Source of the DNA: a virus
Reading direction: 5' to 3' (one strand)
Length of the DNA: 50,010 nucleotides
IMG/VR virus record: IMGVR_UViG_3300036846_000769
Coordinates: 1 to 50,010 of that record
This document shows, in pieces, positions 8,067-14,615 of the stretch. Positions within the stretch are counted from its first letter, which is position 1, and the number at the start of each line of letters is the position of its first letter. The notes under the pieces were generated by a model, which saw only the letters and a program-made list of their open reading frames with translations, had not been told where the DNA came from and made no database searches. The translations under genes were made by a program, and so were the position numbers.

Positions 8067-8218
8067 AGCGAGTCCTTGCTCTTCTGTTGAGCGTAGGGGT
8101 TGGATGTCGGCTTCATGTCCCGGTAGGCGGTCCCCCACATCGTCCCGATAAAGGCGCCGCAGAAGGCACCGAAAAAGGCGGCGACGGCAACGACAAGGCA
8201 TATCGCCATCATGCTCAT
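8063..8218 (-). CDS. 51-residue single-pass membrane protein
   Basis: A short frame between two recognised genes, read as MSMMAICLVVAVAAFF then GAFCGAFIGTMWGTAY, ending in a polar tail (PTSNPYAQQKSKDSL). One hydrophobic segment spans about residues 4-29, including Gly-x3-Gly spacing suited to helix packing. It overlaps the upstream gene by ATGA (8215-8218) and the downstream gene by GTGA (8063-8066), filling the gap exactly, which is the main support for it. Function unknown; a small inner-membrane phage protein. Confidence 0.65.
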   Translation of the reverse strand: MSMMAICLVVAVAAFFGAFCGAFIGTMWGTAYRDMKPTSNPYAQQKSKDSL

Positions 8219-8700
8219 TGGCGCGGCTCCTTCACGAGAAGCCCGTCGAAGATGCCCTCGATCCGATCCTCGGCGCCGTCGAGCCGCTTCAGCTCAACGC
8301 ATCGGCCCTTCTTGTCGCGGAGGATCTCGAAACTCCGGTTGCGATGTCCGCCGTAACGGTCCTCGGCCGTGATCATGACGGCCTCCAAACGGTCCGGGCG
8401 CTCCCTCGGCGGCAGGCCGCGATATTCGAAGCTGTCCGCCGTTTGACCGTCTGGGATGCGCTCGTGAACCATCCACGCCTCAGTCAAGATGCTGTAGGCG
8501 TGGACTTGCTTCTCCTGCATCACCTCGCGCATGGCGCGGATGACGAGGTGCTTGTCGTCATCGTTGCCCCACGGCGTGGCGACGATGAGAACGTCGCCGA
8601 GGCTGGCCAAGAGCCAGCTCGGCAGCAATTGCTCGCGCGTGCCGATCAGGACGCGCCGCGCCTGCTCCTCGGCGAGCTTGACCATTTCATCGAGCGTCAT
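8215..8700 (-). CDS. hypothetical protein, 161 residues
   Basis: 161 residues. 'WLLASLGDVLIVATPWGNDDDKHLVIRAMREVMQEKQVHAYSILTEAW' suggests a mixed alpha/beta fold, and the C-terminus is charged. Proteins of this length with an opening like 'MTLDEMVKLAEEQARR' occur as uncharacterised phage proteins. ATG at 8700 overlaps the upstream stop (ATGA); the much longer in-frame ORF up to 9177 would overlap two genes. No function assigned. Confidence 0.68.
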   Translation of the reverse strand: MTLDEMVKLAEEQARRVLIGTREQLLPSWLLASLGDVLIVATPWGNDDDKHLVIRAMREVMQEKQVHAYSILTEAWMVHERIPDGQTADSFEYRGLPPRERPDRLEAVMITAEDRYGGHRNRSFEILRDKKGRCVELKRLDGAEDRIEGIFDGLLVKEPRQ

Positions 8701-8924
8701 TGCGCCGCCGCCTCTTCGCGTTTTTTGCGATAGATGAGCCGCCTTATCCTGCGACCGCGACCGCGACACACAAAGATGGCGACGTCGCTGCCGTCCTCGG
8801 CGAGGATTGCCGCCCTGTCGATCGCGGCTTGGGGCGTGTTGTAATCGTCCGGCGGCCAGAAATAGACCATCTCGCCGTCCTCTTTGACATCGACAATTTT
8901 GGTAACGACGTAGGACATCATCAC
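8697..8924 (-). CDS. small hypothetical protein
   Basis: 75 residues opening with three Met codons (MMMSYVVTKIVDVKED), so the exact start is uncertain by two residues. An alpha/beta middle ('AAIDRAAILAEDGSDVAIFVCRG') leads to a very basic C-terminus (RGRRIRRLIYRKKR) that could touch nucleic acid. ATGA overlaps on both sides. Confidence 0.65.
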   Translation of the reverse strand: MMMSYVVTKIVDVKEDGEMVYFWPPDDYNTPQAAIDRAAILAEDGSDVAIFVCRGRGRRIRRLIYRKKREEAAAQ

Positions 8925-9430
8925 AGCGCACCTCCCACCGGGAACAGATCCGCGAGCGTGCAGCCGCGCATCGGCTTGACCATGCCGATTCCGTCATCGC
9001 TGACGGCGTAAGCCTTGGTGCATTCCGGATGCTCGCCCACCCACTTGTGGGCGTAGTCGCGCGCCGCTTCGAGCGTCGCGAACCCGGTCGTTTTGCGCAC
9101 GCCGTCGAGGCTGCGATATTCGAGCGCGATCGGCTCGACCGTCTTGCTCGCGAGGCCTGCCGCGAGGATGCGCGCATGCTTCAGCGAGGTGAGATAATCG
9201 ACATGCTCCTCCTTGCTCCACTGGAGCGCCATCGTCTCCCAGTCGCTGCCCTGCGAGAGGCTATGGAAGGCGCCGCAGGCCTCGGTCACCGCGACCGGCC
9301 ATGCTTTGTAGAGGAACCCCGCAACGCCCTCGCTGGGGACGAAGAGAACGTCGCCATCGTGGATGTCGTCTCGGCACTGCGAGGCGTCATAGGCCTCGCC
9401 GGTCGAATCAAATTGATGCACTTGTGTCAT
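8921..9430 (-). CDS. hypothetical protein, first gene after embedded promoter
   Basis: 169 residues, no recognised domain; 'SKEEHVDYLTSLKHARILAAGL' is helical. It is the first gene downstream of a promoter at 9482-9510 and a 5' leader hairpin at 9454-9474. Its ribosome-binding element is GGAGTCGA, nine bases before the ATG, the element shared by lead genes of this operon. It begins a coupled run of six genes down to 7328. Confidence 0.7.
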   Translation of the reverse strand: MTQVHQFDSTGEAYDASQCRDDIHDGDVLFVPSEGVAGFLYKAWPVAVTEACGAFHSLSQGSDWETMALQWSKEEHVDYLTSLKHARILAAGLASKTVEPIALEYRSLDGVRKTTGFATLEAARDYAHKWVGEHPECTKAYAVSDDGIGMVKPMRGCTLADLFPVGGAL

Positions 9431-9453
9431 TGGTCTCGACTCCGTTTTGTTGG

Positions 9454-9474
9454 CGGCGGGTTAGGCGCCCGCCG
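9454..9474 (-). promoter_or_regulatory. 5' leader hairpin with CGCCTAA loop
   Basis: On the minus strand, a 7-bp stem (GGCGGG with CCCGCC, plus a closing C-G pair) holds a CGCCTAA loop. It lies just after the predicted transcription start and upstream of GGAGTCGA. The same loop on a stem of different sequence precedes the ArdC gene at 12139-12161, so the structure rather than the stem sequence is kept. Confidence 0.6.
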
Positions 9475-9481
9475 GACTTCC

Positions 9482-9510
9482 TATATGCGCGCTGTGTGCA
9501 AAAACGTCAA
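9482..9510 (-). promoter_or_regulatory. sigma70-type promoter inside the minus operon
   Basis: -35 TTGACG (9505-9510), 17-base spacer, -10 CATATA (9482-9487) on the minus strand. The TGA stop of the upstream gene (9507-9509) is part of the -35 box. The bases upstream of the -35 (a CGCCGCCAT box) match those before the ArdC promoter, suggesting a shared activator or operator site. Confidence 0.65.
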
Positions 9511-9746
9511 CATGGCGGCGGTTTTTTACCCATCCCTGAGACCGCCATGAAGTTGCAGCCGTCCTTTTCGATGTTTGTCTCGTGGCCGCACTCCTCGCAT
9601 CTCCCGCGTTTGTAGAACTTGTCCTCGTCCGGCATCGTTTGCTTCGCGCCGCATTTGGCGCAATTGAATTGCTGGTAAACCGTCCAGCCCTCCGCCATCT
9701 TTTTCTCCGCGTTGCGGACCACGTCCCAGAAGGGGTGGAGGTTCAT
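9507..9746 (-). CDS. zinc-ribbon hypothetical protein
   Basis: 79 residues. 'NCAKCGAKQTMPDEDKFYK' and 'GRCEECGHETN' give two CxxC pairs 18 residues apart, a rubredoxin-like zinc ribbon typical of small nucleic-acid- or protein-binding modules. ATG at 9746 overlaps the upstream stop (ATGA). Its own stop codon lies within the -35 box of the next promoter; its last residues (KKPPPC) are encoded by that promoter-upstream box. Confidence 0.7.
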   Translation of the reverse strand: MNLHPFWDVVRNAEKKMAEGWTVYQQFNCAKCGAKQTMPDEDKFYKRGRCEECGHETNIEKDGCNFMAVSGMGKKPPPC

Positions 9747-9976
9747 TTCTCGGCCGCCCATTCCGGCGTCCAACTCTTGGGCGCTTTCCAGCGGCGTCCG
9801 CTCGGCGTGATGCGGTAGCACTCGCGCGTGCCGCGATCCTCGACAATGACGCTGCGCCCATGGCTCCGCGCGATCGAGCGCGCCGAGTGTATGGCCTCGT
9901 CGCAGGCGATCGCGCTTTGCACGCCATCGGCCGCGACCATCGCGTCATGCATCCAGTAGATGGTTGAGTATGTCAT
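9743..9976 (-). CDS. small hypothetical protein
   Basis: 77 residues: 'DEAIHSARSIARSHGRSVIVEDRGTRECYRI' suggests a short helix-strand domain like those of small phage proteins that bind charged ligands. ATGA overlaps on both sides. No family recognised. Confidence 0.63.
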   Translation of the reverse strand: MTYSTIYWMHDAMVAADGVQSAIACDEAIHSARSIARSHGRSVIVEDRGTRECYRITPSGRRWKAPKSWTPEWAAEK

Positions 9977-10266
9977 CCGTTCCCCCCGCTATCGACCATG
10001 GTCACCACCACAGCCGCGACGAAATCTGCCAGCTTGACCTTGTCGTCATCGAAGCGGTAGCGGTAGCTGGCGCGGTCGCAGCGCTCCTCGGGGTAGAGCT
10101 TGCCGCCCTCGCTCCATTCGTATTTCTCTTCCTTCTGAGAACTGCGCGAACGAAGGAACGCGTCGAACTTGCGCGCCGCGACTTCGCGGTTGCGCGCAGC
10201 CACGCCGAGTTTCTGCCAGAAGTATCTATTGGTCGCAGTGACGGTGTAAGAGCACATTGCGGGCAT
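9973..10266 (-). CDS. small hypothetical protein
   Basis: 97 residues with a charged centre ('SRSSQKEEKYEWSEGGKLYPEERC') and a hydrophobic C-terminal helix ('LADFVAAVVVTMVDS'). It is a lead gene of a subgroup: GGAGTCGA lies just upstream of the start region (plus-strand complement at 10271-10278), 73 bases after the previous gene. Start may be Met1 or Met4. Confidence 0.63.
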   Translation of the reverse strand: MPAMCSYTVTATNRYFWQKLGVAARNREVAARKFDAFLRSRSSQKEEKYEWSEGGKLYPEERCDRASYRYRFDDDKVKLADFVAAVVVTMVDSGGNG

Positions 10267-10339
10267 TTGGATTCGACTCCTTGTCGGACATGAGCGCCCG
10301 CGAGGCGGCGACGATTGCTCGACGCCGTCCCGCTCGCGT

Positions 10340-10693
10340 TCAGCAATCCGGAGATTCGCCTAAATCGTCGCGGTCGTAACCGTCGATTCGATCGGCAATC
10401 TTGCGATGGTTGGGTTCAATCTCTCGCGCATGCTGCGCCGCGATCCATTTTGTATGTTCCGGCGAGGAGGCGCGAAGCGTGCGAACGGTTTCGACCACAA
10501 TCCAGATTGAGCCCTTCAGCTCTTTCTTGGCGTAGTTGCGCGCCTCGACGTAGTTCTCGAAGGTGCCCTGATCGTGGAAATAAACCTGTCCCGCCGGATG
10601 GATGTCGGGGGGATTCTGCGAGATGGTGAACACGTCGAAAGCGGTCCGCTTTCCCGTGCGGTCATGCGAGACATTGATAGCCATTTGTTTCAC
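10340..10693 (-). CDS. hypothetical protein, 117 residues
   Basis: A mixed alpha/beta protein ('FDVFTISQNPPDIHPAGQVY', 'ARNYAKKELKGSIWIVVETV'). No family recognised. ATGA overlap with the upstream gene at 10690-10693. A gap of 73 bases downstream contains the next GGAGTCGA leader. Confidence 0.63.
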   Translation of the reverse strand: MKQMAINVSHDRTGKRTAFDVFTISQNPPDIHPAGQVYFHDQGTFENYVEARNYAKKELKGSIWIVVETVRTLRASSPEHTKWIAAQHAREIEPNHRKIADRIDGYDRDDLGESPDC

Positions 10694-10929
10694 TCACCTT
10701 CTTCTTCGCTGACAATCTCCGCGAGGAACCGCTCGCGGTCTCGGTATTGCTCTAAGTCAAGCAACGTCATCGCCATCGCCTGAATCGCGTGATCCAGTTT
10801 GGCGTCATCGCCTGCGTTGACGGCGGCCTGCGCGGAGTCGGTAAAGGCATGCATCGCCTCGCAACGCCCGATCGCATCGTGCGACGTTAGATTGAGCGTT
10901 CTCGCGCTCGCGCCCGCTGCGCCGTTCAT
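10690..10929 (-). CDS. small hypothetical protein
   Basis: 79 residues, helical, acidic C-terminus ('RDRERFLAEIVSEEEGE'). It overlaps both neighbours by ATGA. No family recognised. Confidence 0.63.
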   Translation of the reverse strand: MNGAAGASARTLNLTSHDAIGRCEAMHAFTDSAQAAVNAGDDAKLDHAIQAMAMTLLDLEQYRDRERFLAEIVSEEEGE

Positions 10930-11123
10930 CGGGCATCCCTCGTGATCTTGATGACGAGGTAAGCCACCGGATGGTCGCCGCCGAAAACGTAGGCTTGCGT
11001 CTCATCCAGCGCGGTCTCGATCTTCGTCCGCACCGTCTCGTCTTCGAGCCCGTTGCGCGCCTCGGTCACCGTCAGTTCAAGATGCGCGACGTTGAGGTCT
11101 TCGAGATTCAGTCTGTCAGCCAT
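10926..11123 (-). CDS. small hypothetical protein
   Basis: 65 residues. It starts a three-gene coupled group and has GAGAGTCGAA immediately before the ATG, a variant of the shared leader element. Its 72-base leader up to the ArdC stop contains two hairpins, one built on ATGCCCA with TGGGCAT. No family recognised. Confidence 0.63.
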   Translation of the reverse strand: MADRLNLEDLNVAHLELTVTEARNGLEDETVRTKIETALDETQAYVFGGDHPVAYLVIKITRDAR

Positions 11124-11195
11124 TTCGACTCTCCTCGGGCGGTTTGCCCGGTCATGCCCACCCCGGTCAGGATGGGCATGGCCAAGCCAACCGGC

Positions 11196-12110
11196 CTAGG
11201 CGGCCATTAGAGCCTCGCTGGCGGGCTCCTCGTCTTCGTCCGCCTCTTCAGCGCTCGCCGCGCCTCGGAGCCACTCCACGGCCTTGCTGGCCGCGCTGGC
11301 GGCCGAAACAATCGCCGTGTCCCGCGCCTCTAGCAGGCTCACCCAAGTCTCGATGTAAGCGGCCGGAGCCTCTTCCATGTCGATGCCGAACTCGGCGCAA
11401 GTGAACGCGCTGCAAAGCTCCGCGATTAGCTCCTCGGCCGCATAGGCGCGATCGCCATACTTGCCCTTCAGATCGCGGTTGAGGCGGTCCTTGTGGCCGG
11501 TCGCGTGGCCCATCTCGTGGAACAGCGTCGAGTAGAAGGCGTGCGAGGATTTGAACGCCTGCAACGAAGGCATCTCGATGCGGTCGAGCGACGGCGCATA
11601 GGCGGCGCGCGAGCCTTGCTCGATCACCTTGATTGCGGTCGCGGCGACGAAGCCCTCAACTAGCGGGTCACGGGCGTTGCGATCGACCGGCAGGCTGGGC
11701 ACCACCGGGTCAAGCAAACGCTGCGGGAGTCCGTCGCACTGCGCGACATTGAACACCGTGTATGAGCGCAGGAATCCGATGCTCTTTTTCTTGCCCGGGT
11801 TTTCCTTGTCGTCCGCAAGGTAGCGCTTCAGGAAGATAATCTGCTCGCCCTTCTCGCCCTTGCGCACGGTCCCGCCAACTTCTTTGGCCTGCTTGAACGT
11901 CAGCCAGCGCGGACCCCAGCCGTTCACTTGCGATGTCCCCCACAGGAGGACAACGTTGACGCCGCTGTAGGGGCGGCCGGAGATGACGTTGCGCGGCATA
12001 ACCTCGCCATGCGCGCTCTTGTATTCGCTCCACGGCTTGCGCCACGGCGCGACGCCGGTCTTCAGTTGGGCAAGAATTTTGGCGGTGATTTCAGCGTGTA
12101 GGTTGCGCAT
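11196..12110 (-). CDS. ardC: ArdC-like antirestriction protein
   Basis: 304 residues. The N-terminal half matches the ArdC ssDNA-binding domain ('GVAPWRKPWSEY', 'GRPYSGVNVVLLW', 'WLTFKQAKEVGGTVRKGEKG'). The C-terminal half is a zincin-like metallopeptidase domain with the HExxH motif 'FHEMGHATGH' (His198, Glu199, His202) and downstream 'YAAEELIAE' supplying the third ligand. Plasmid ArdC protects incoming ssDNA and inhibits some restriction systems. It has its own promoter (12168-12196), leader hairpin and GGAGTCGA element, which suggests early independent expression. The C-terminal tail is acidic and Ala-rich. Confidence 0.9.
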   Translation of the reverse strand: MRNLHAEITAKILAQLKTGVAPWRKPWSEYKSAHGEVMPRNVISGRPYSGVNVVLLWGTSQVNGWGPRWLTFKQAKEVGGTVRKGEKGEQIIFLKRYLADDKENPGKKKSIGFLRSYTVFNVAQCDGLPQRLLDPVVPSLPVDRNARDPLVEGFVAATAIKVIEQGSRAAYAPSLDRIEMPSLQAFKSSHAFYSTLFHEMGHATGHKDRLNRDLKGKYGDRAYAAEELIAELCSAFTCAEFGIDMEEAPAAYIETWVSLLEARDTAIVSAASAASKAVEWLRGAASAEEADEDEEPASEALMAA

Positions 12111-12138
12111 GGTTTCGACTCCGTTGGCGCGAAAAAGA

Positions 12139-12161
12139 CCGGGCGGTTAGGCGCCGCCCGG
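12139..12161 (-). promoter_or_regulatory. 5' leader hairpin of the ArdC gene
   Basis: Perfect 8-bp stem (CCGGGCGG with CCGCCCGG) and a CGCCTAA loop on the minus strand, followed by TCTTTTT. The loop is identical to that at 9454-9474 while the stem differs with pairing kept. The T-run after the stem means it could also act as an attenuator; position next to the promoter favours a 5' stabilising or regulatory structure. Confidence 0.6.
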
Positions 12162-12167
12162 AACACT

Positions 12168-12196
12168 CAGATAGTATGGGACGCAAAAACTGTCAA
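12168..12196 (-). promoter_or_regulatory. sigma70-type promoter for the ArdC gene
   Basis: -35 TTGACA (12191-12196), 17-base spacer, -10 TATCTG (12168-12173). The TGA stop of the upstream gene (12193-12195) lies inside the -35 box. The upstream box (CGTCGCCATC) resembles that of the promoter at 9482-9510. Confidence 0.68.
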
Positions 12197-12501
12197 GATG
12201 GCGACGGTTTCGACCAGTGACCCACGATAGTCAGGCACCGCAAAAGCGGCTCGCCATCGTGTCCTTCGCCCACCAAATCGCCTTGCACGAGGTAGGCCGG
12301 ATCATTACTCGCGACGCGCTCAGCGAAGTCCACGGCGGCCCATTCGCTCTCTTCCGGCACGATCGGCTGGCCAGCGGAGTCGAGGTCATAGACCGATACC
12401 CCCGGCTCGGTTTCGCCCAGCGCATAGTTGCGAGACGTTTCGGACGCATGCCAATCGCCCAATCGGAGATAGACCGGCCGCGCCGGATCGCGCGGGCTCA
12501 T
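12193..12501 (-). CDS. hypothetical protein, 102 residues
   Basis: Alpha/beta protein opening 'MSPRDPARPVYLRLGDWHASE' and with an 'EWAAVDFAERVASNDP' helix. Met at 12501 gives ATGA overlap with the upstream gene. Its 3' end encodes SKPSPS within the promoter box of the ArdC gene. No family recognised. Confidence 0.63.
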   Translation of the reverse strand: MSPRDPARPVYLRLGDWHASETSRNYALGETEPGVSVYDLDSAGQPIVPEESEWAAVDFAERVASNDPAYLVQGDLVGEGHDGEPLLRCLTIVGHWSKPSPS

Positions 12502-12716
12502 CGGACGCCCCTTGGCAGGCGGAGCTGGTGGCGGTAGCGGTCGAGCCAGACCGGCCCGCGCATGTTGCGCAGCCCTTGCAGAGCCTGTGCGTCCACCCAC
12601 GAAGGGTAGTCGCAATGCTCCCACCAGCGGCGCAGCGCGCTCTTCCAGCGATGCCCCATGGTCCGCACGACAACGTCGAGCGCCGATTGCTCGGCAGGCG
12701 TCAGCGGCGCGCTCAT
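12498..12716 (-). CDS. small hypothetical protein
   Basis: 72 residues, basic and Trp-rich ('GHRWKSALRRWWEHCDYPSW', 'RGPVWLDRYRHQLRLP'). ATGA overlaps on both sides; an upstream in-frame Met at 12842 would cover the neighbouring gene. Possibly nucleic-acid binding from charge alone; no family recognised. Confidence 0.6.
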   Translation of the reverse strand: MSAPLTPAEQSALDVVVRTMGHRWKSALRRWWEHCDYPSWVDAQALQGLRNMRGPVWLDRYRHQLRLPRGVR

Positions 12717-12922
12717 CGGTCGATTCCTTCCATGGCGAATCCCATGTCGATAAGATCGCACTTCACTTGCAGCTGGCAGGCCTTGAGTTGCGCTTGCCGC
12801 AGCGAGGCGGATTGCGAGACCTTCCACGGCTGAGCGCCGCATGCGACGCGGTAAACCGCGTAACGGCGCTCGCCCTTGCTCGGGTAGGCGGGATTCAAAT
12901 CCGCGATGTATCGCGTTCTCAC
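12713..12922 (-). CDS. small hypothetical protein
   Basis: 69 residues ('YAVYRVACGAQPWKVSQSAS', then a helix 'RQAQLKACQLQVKCDLIDMG'). ATGA overlaps on both sides. No family recognised. Confidence 0.62.
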   Translation of the reverse strand: MRTRYIADLNPAYPSKGERRYAVYRVACGAQPWKVSQSASLRQAQLKACQLQVKCDLIDMGFAMEGIDR

Positions 12923-13173
12923 GAGCGATCCTCCCAGCGCAGACCCGGGCGAAGCTTCAGGACCGCGCCTTCGAAATGGGCGCGCTCCTCGGCCGAGAGC
13001 GGCTCGTCAGCGGCAGCGTCCGCCACAGTGCGGTAGGCTGTGACAGTCGCGGAGGGCCGCCCCTTGTTCAGTTTGATCTCGGCCCACAAGGCCGCATCGC
13101 TTAGGTTGCCCGACTCCAAGTCGGTCCCCTCGACGCCGTCCAACTCAACGACAAATACAAGCTTGGTTTTCAT
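12919..13173 (-). CDS. small hypothetical protein downstream of ribozyme A
   Basis: 84 residues, short alpha/beta ('KLVFVVELDGVEGTDLES', 'SAEERAHFEGAVLKLRPG'). GGAGTCGA lies 5 bases before the ATG. The leader contains hammerhead ribozyme A, whose cleavage would give this gene and the three coupled genes after it a new 5' end at 13230, 57 bases upstream of the ATG. No family recognised. Confidence 0.68.
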   Translation of the reverse strand: MKTKLVFVVELDGVEGTDLESGNLSDAALWAEIKLNKGRPSATVTAYRTVADAAADEPLSAEERAHFEGAVLKLRPGLRWEDRS

Positions 13174-13202
13174 AGTCTCGACTCCTTCGATTCGCTGGCG
13201 AT

Positions 13203-13260
13203 AGGCTCGTCAGGCGGCGCCTTACGCCGCGACGCTGGAGTCTCCCCCAGCGTTTCGCCT
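13203..13260 (-). ncRNA. type II hammerhead ribozyme A
   Basis: 58 nt on the minus strand. Order: AGGC (stem II 5' strand); GAAA; stem III CGCTGG with CCAGCG, loop GGGAGACT, extended by the A-T pair next to the core; T-C, giving the GTC cleavage triplet; stem I GCGGCG with CGCCGC, loop TAAGG; core CTGACGA; GCCT (stem II 3' strand). All invariant core positions (C3 U4 G5 A6 G8 A9, G12 A13 A14, U16.1, H17) are met. Cleavage is predicted between 13231 and 13230. It lies between the stop of the gene at 13266 and the start of the gene at 13173. Open stem II makes it type II. No alignment or cleavage test was run. Confidence 0.88.
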
Positions 13261-13265
13261 TCAAT

Positions 13266-13649
13266 TCACGGCGCCCGCAGCCGTATCGCGCCATTCGTCC
13301 GCGCTTCTTTCACCGCCTCGCGCACCATGTCGGGGAAGTAGTCCATGAAGCGGATTCCGCGCGCCTTGTTGGCGAGCGTGTTCCGATGCCGCACGCCCGT
13401 CTCGAAATGCGAGGTGCGGAAGGACTCCGTCGAATCATAGCAGCATCCGCCAAGGTGCGATGAGCCGATGATCCCGCCCGATGGCAGGCGCACCGCAACG
13501 CGCGCTTGGAACCATGCGGCGCGATCGGCGAGAACGTCCGCGAGGCTGTGCGGGTCCAGTTCGTCGCGCGGGTCCATGTCCTCGGGCGCGATGTCATAGG
13601 TGACGGTGAAATTGGCGGTCTTGAACGACCAAACTGTCTCATAGCTCAT
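13266..13649 (-). CDS. hypothetical protein between ribozymes A and B
   Basis: 127 residues ('MSYETVWSFKTANFTVTYDI', 'DYFPDMVREAVKEARTNGAI'), no recognised domain. ATG at 13649 is chosen because GGAGTCGAGATC precedes it; the longer in-frame ORF to 13796 would run through ribozyme B and into the next gene. If ribozymes A and B both cut, this becomes a monocistronic mRNA with a hairpin at each end. Confidence 0.68.
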   Translation of the reverse strand: MSYETVWSFKTANFTVTYDIAPEDMDPRDELDPHSLADVLADRAAWFQARVAVRLPSGGIIGSSHLGGCCYDSTESFRTSHFETGVRHRNTLANKARGIRFMDYFPDMVREAVKEARTNGAIRLRAP

Positions 13650-13680
13650 GATCTCGACTCCGTTTGATGGATCTGGCGAT

Positions 13681-13738
13681 AGGCTCGTCAGGCACCGCGT
13701 CACGGTGCGACGCGGGAGTCTCCCCCCGCGTTTCGCCT
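13681..13738 (-). ncRNA. type II hammerhead ribozyme B
   Basis: 58 nt on the minus strand, same order as ribozyme A: AGGC; GAAA; stem III CGCGGG with CCCGCG, loop GGGAGACT; T-C of the GTC triplet; stem I GCACCG with CGGTGC, loop TGACG; core CTGACGA; GCCT. Compared with A, the inner pairs of both stems change on both sides while pairing is kept, which supports an RNA structure. Its first base is the last base of the upstream gene's TAA stop. Cleavage is predicted between 13709 and 13708. Confidence 0.88.
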
Positions 13739-14589
13739 TACAGTCCGAACCGCTCGCGGCAGATGGGACCAATGCCAAGCTCGACCGATTCCGCATTGGT
13801 CAATTCCCGGCCACAGCATGAGCACTGACCCGTGCGACGCCCGTAAGCCACCGCAGCCGCCAGCGGGTCCGCCATCGCCGCCTGCACCGCCTCTGAGGCC
13901 TCGCGCGAGCACTCCCGCGAAGCTTGGAACCGGCCGCCAGCGATCTTGCCCCAGTACTCGCCGTCGAAACCCTTCAGGTAGACCGCGCCAGCGTTCTTGC
14001 CGGTCGCGGGCGCCAGCGAGGCGGAGAACCCGTCAAAGCGCATCACCGGGCGCTTCAGGCCTTTCGCGACCGCAGCGTCGAAGGCGCCCATGAGCTTGTC
14101 GGCCGAAACGACCGGCGCATTGGCCTTGGCCTCCTCACGCGCCTTGCGCGCCGCGTTGCGCTTCTCGACCGCCCGCTCGCAAGCTTCCAGCTGGCGCTCG
14201 GTCAGGTCCCCGAACTTGTCGATCGCCTCCGCCATCGACTCGGCAAACTCAAAGGTGGCGCGGCTCGACTGAATCCACGCCCAAACCTCGGGGTGCGCCT
14301 CGGCGAACCATGTCCGCTGCGCCTCAATGGACTTCGCCTTGCGATCGGCGCGTTGCACGCGAGCCTTCGCCCGCGCCTCGGGCGCCTGCACAAATTCTTT
14401 GAACCCGCGCCCCTTGCACTCGAAGCATTGGCCAAAGTTGCGACCGCTGTAGCCAATGAAGGAACCGCGCCCGTTGCACTTGCGGCACGTCTCGCGGTGC
14501 TTGGTTCCGGAGCGCTCCGGGGTCACAAAGGCGTCTTCGTCATCACGCGCCGGTCCGGCGCTCATCCATGCGGGGTTGTGGAAAGGCAT
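13738..14589 (-). CDS. zinc-finger protein with DnaJ-like and DUF6011 motifs
   Basis: 283 residues. The N-terminus carries 'CRKCNGRGSF' and 'CFECKGRGF', the CxxCxGxG pattern of DnaJ-type zinc fingers. A charged helical region spans about 65-150. The C-terminus 'CSCCGRELTNAESVELGIGP' plus 'ICRERFGL' matches the DUF6011 zinc motif seen in actinophage and other phage proteins. No enzyme signature, so nucleic-acid or protein binding is the likely mode. GGAGTCGAGACA precedes the ATG; ribozyme C lies upstream and ribozyme B starts at the stop codon. Confidence 0.75.
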   Translation of the reverse strand: MPFHNPAWMSAGPARDDEDAFVTPERSGTKHRETCRKCNGRGSFIGYSGRNFGQCFECKGRGFKEFVQAPEARAKARVQRADRKAKSIEAQRTWFAEAHPEVWAWIQSSRATFEFAESMAEAIDKFGDLTERQLEACERAVEKRNAARKAREEAKANAPVVSADKLMGAFDAAVAKGLKRPVMRFDGFSASLAPATGKNAGAVYLKGFDGEYWGKIAGGRFQASRECSREASEAVQAAMADPLAAAVAYGRRTGQCSCCGRELTNAESVELGIGPICRERFGL

Positions 14590-14615
14590 TGTCTCGACTC
14601 CAGTTGCAGATGATT

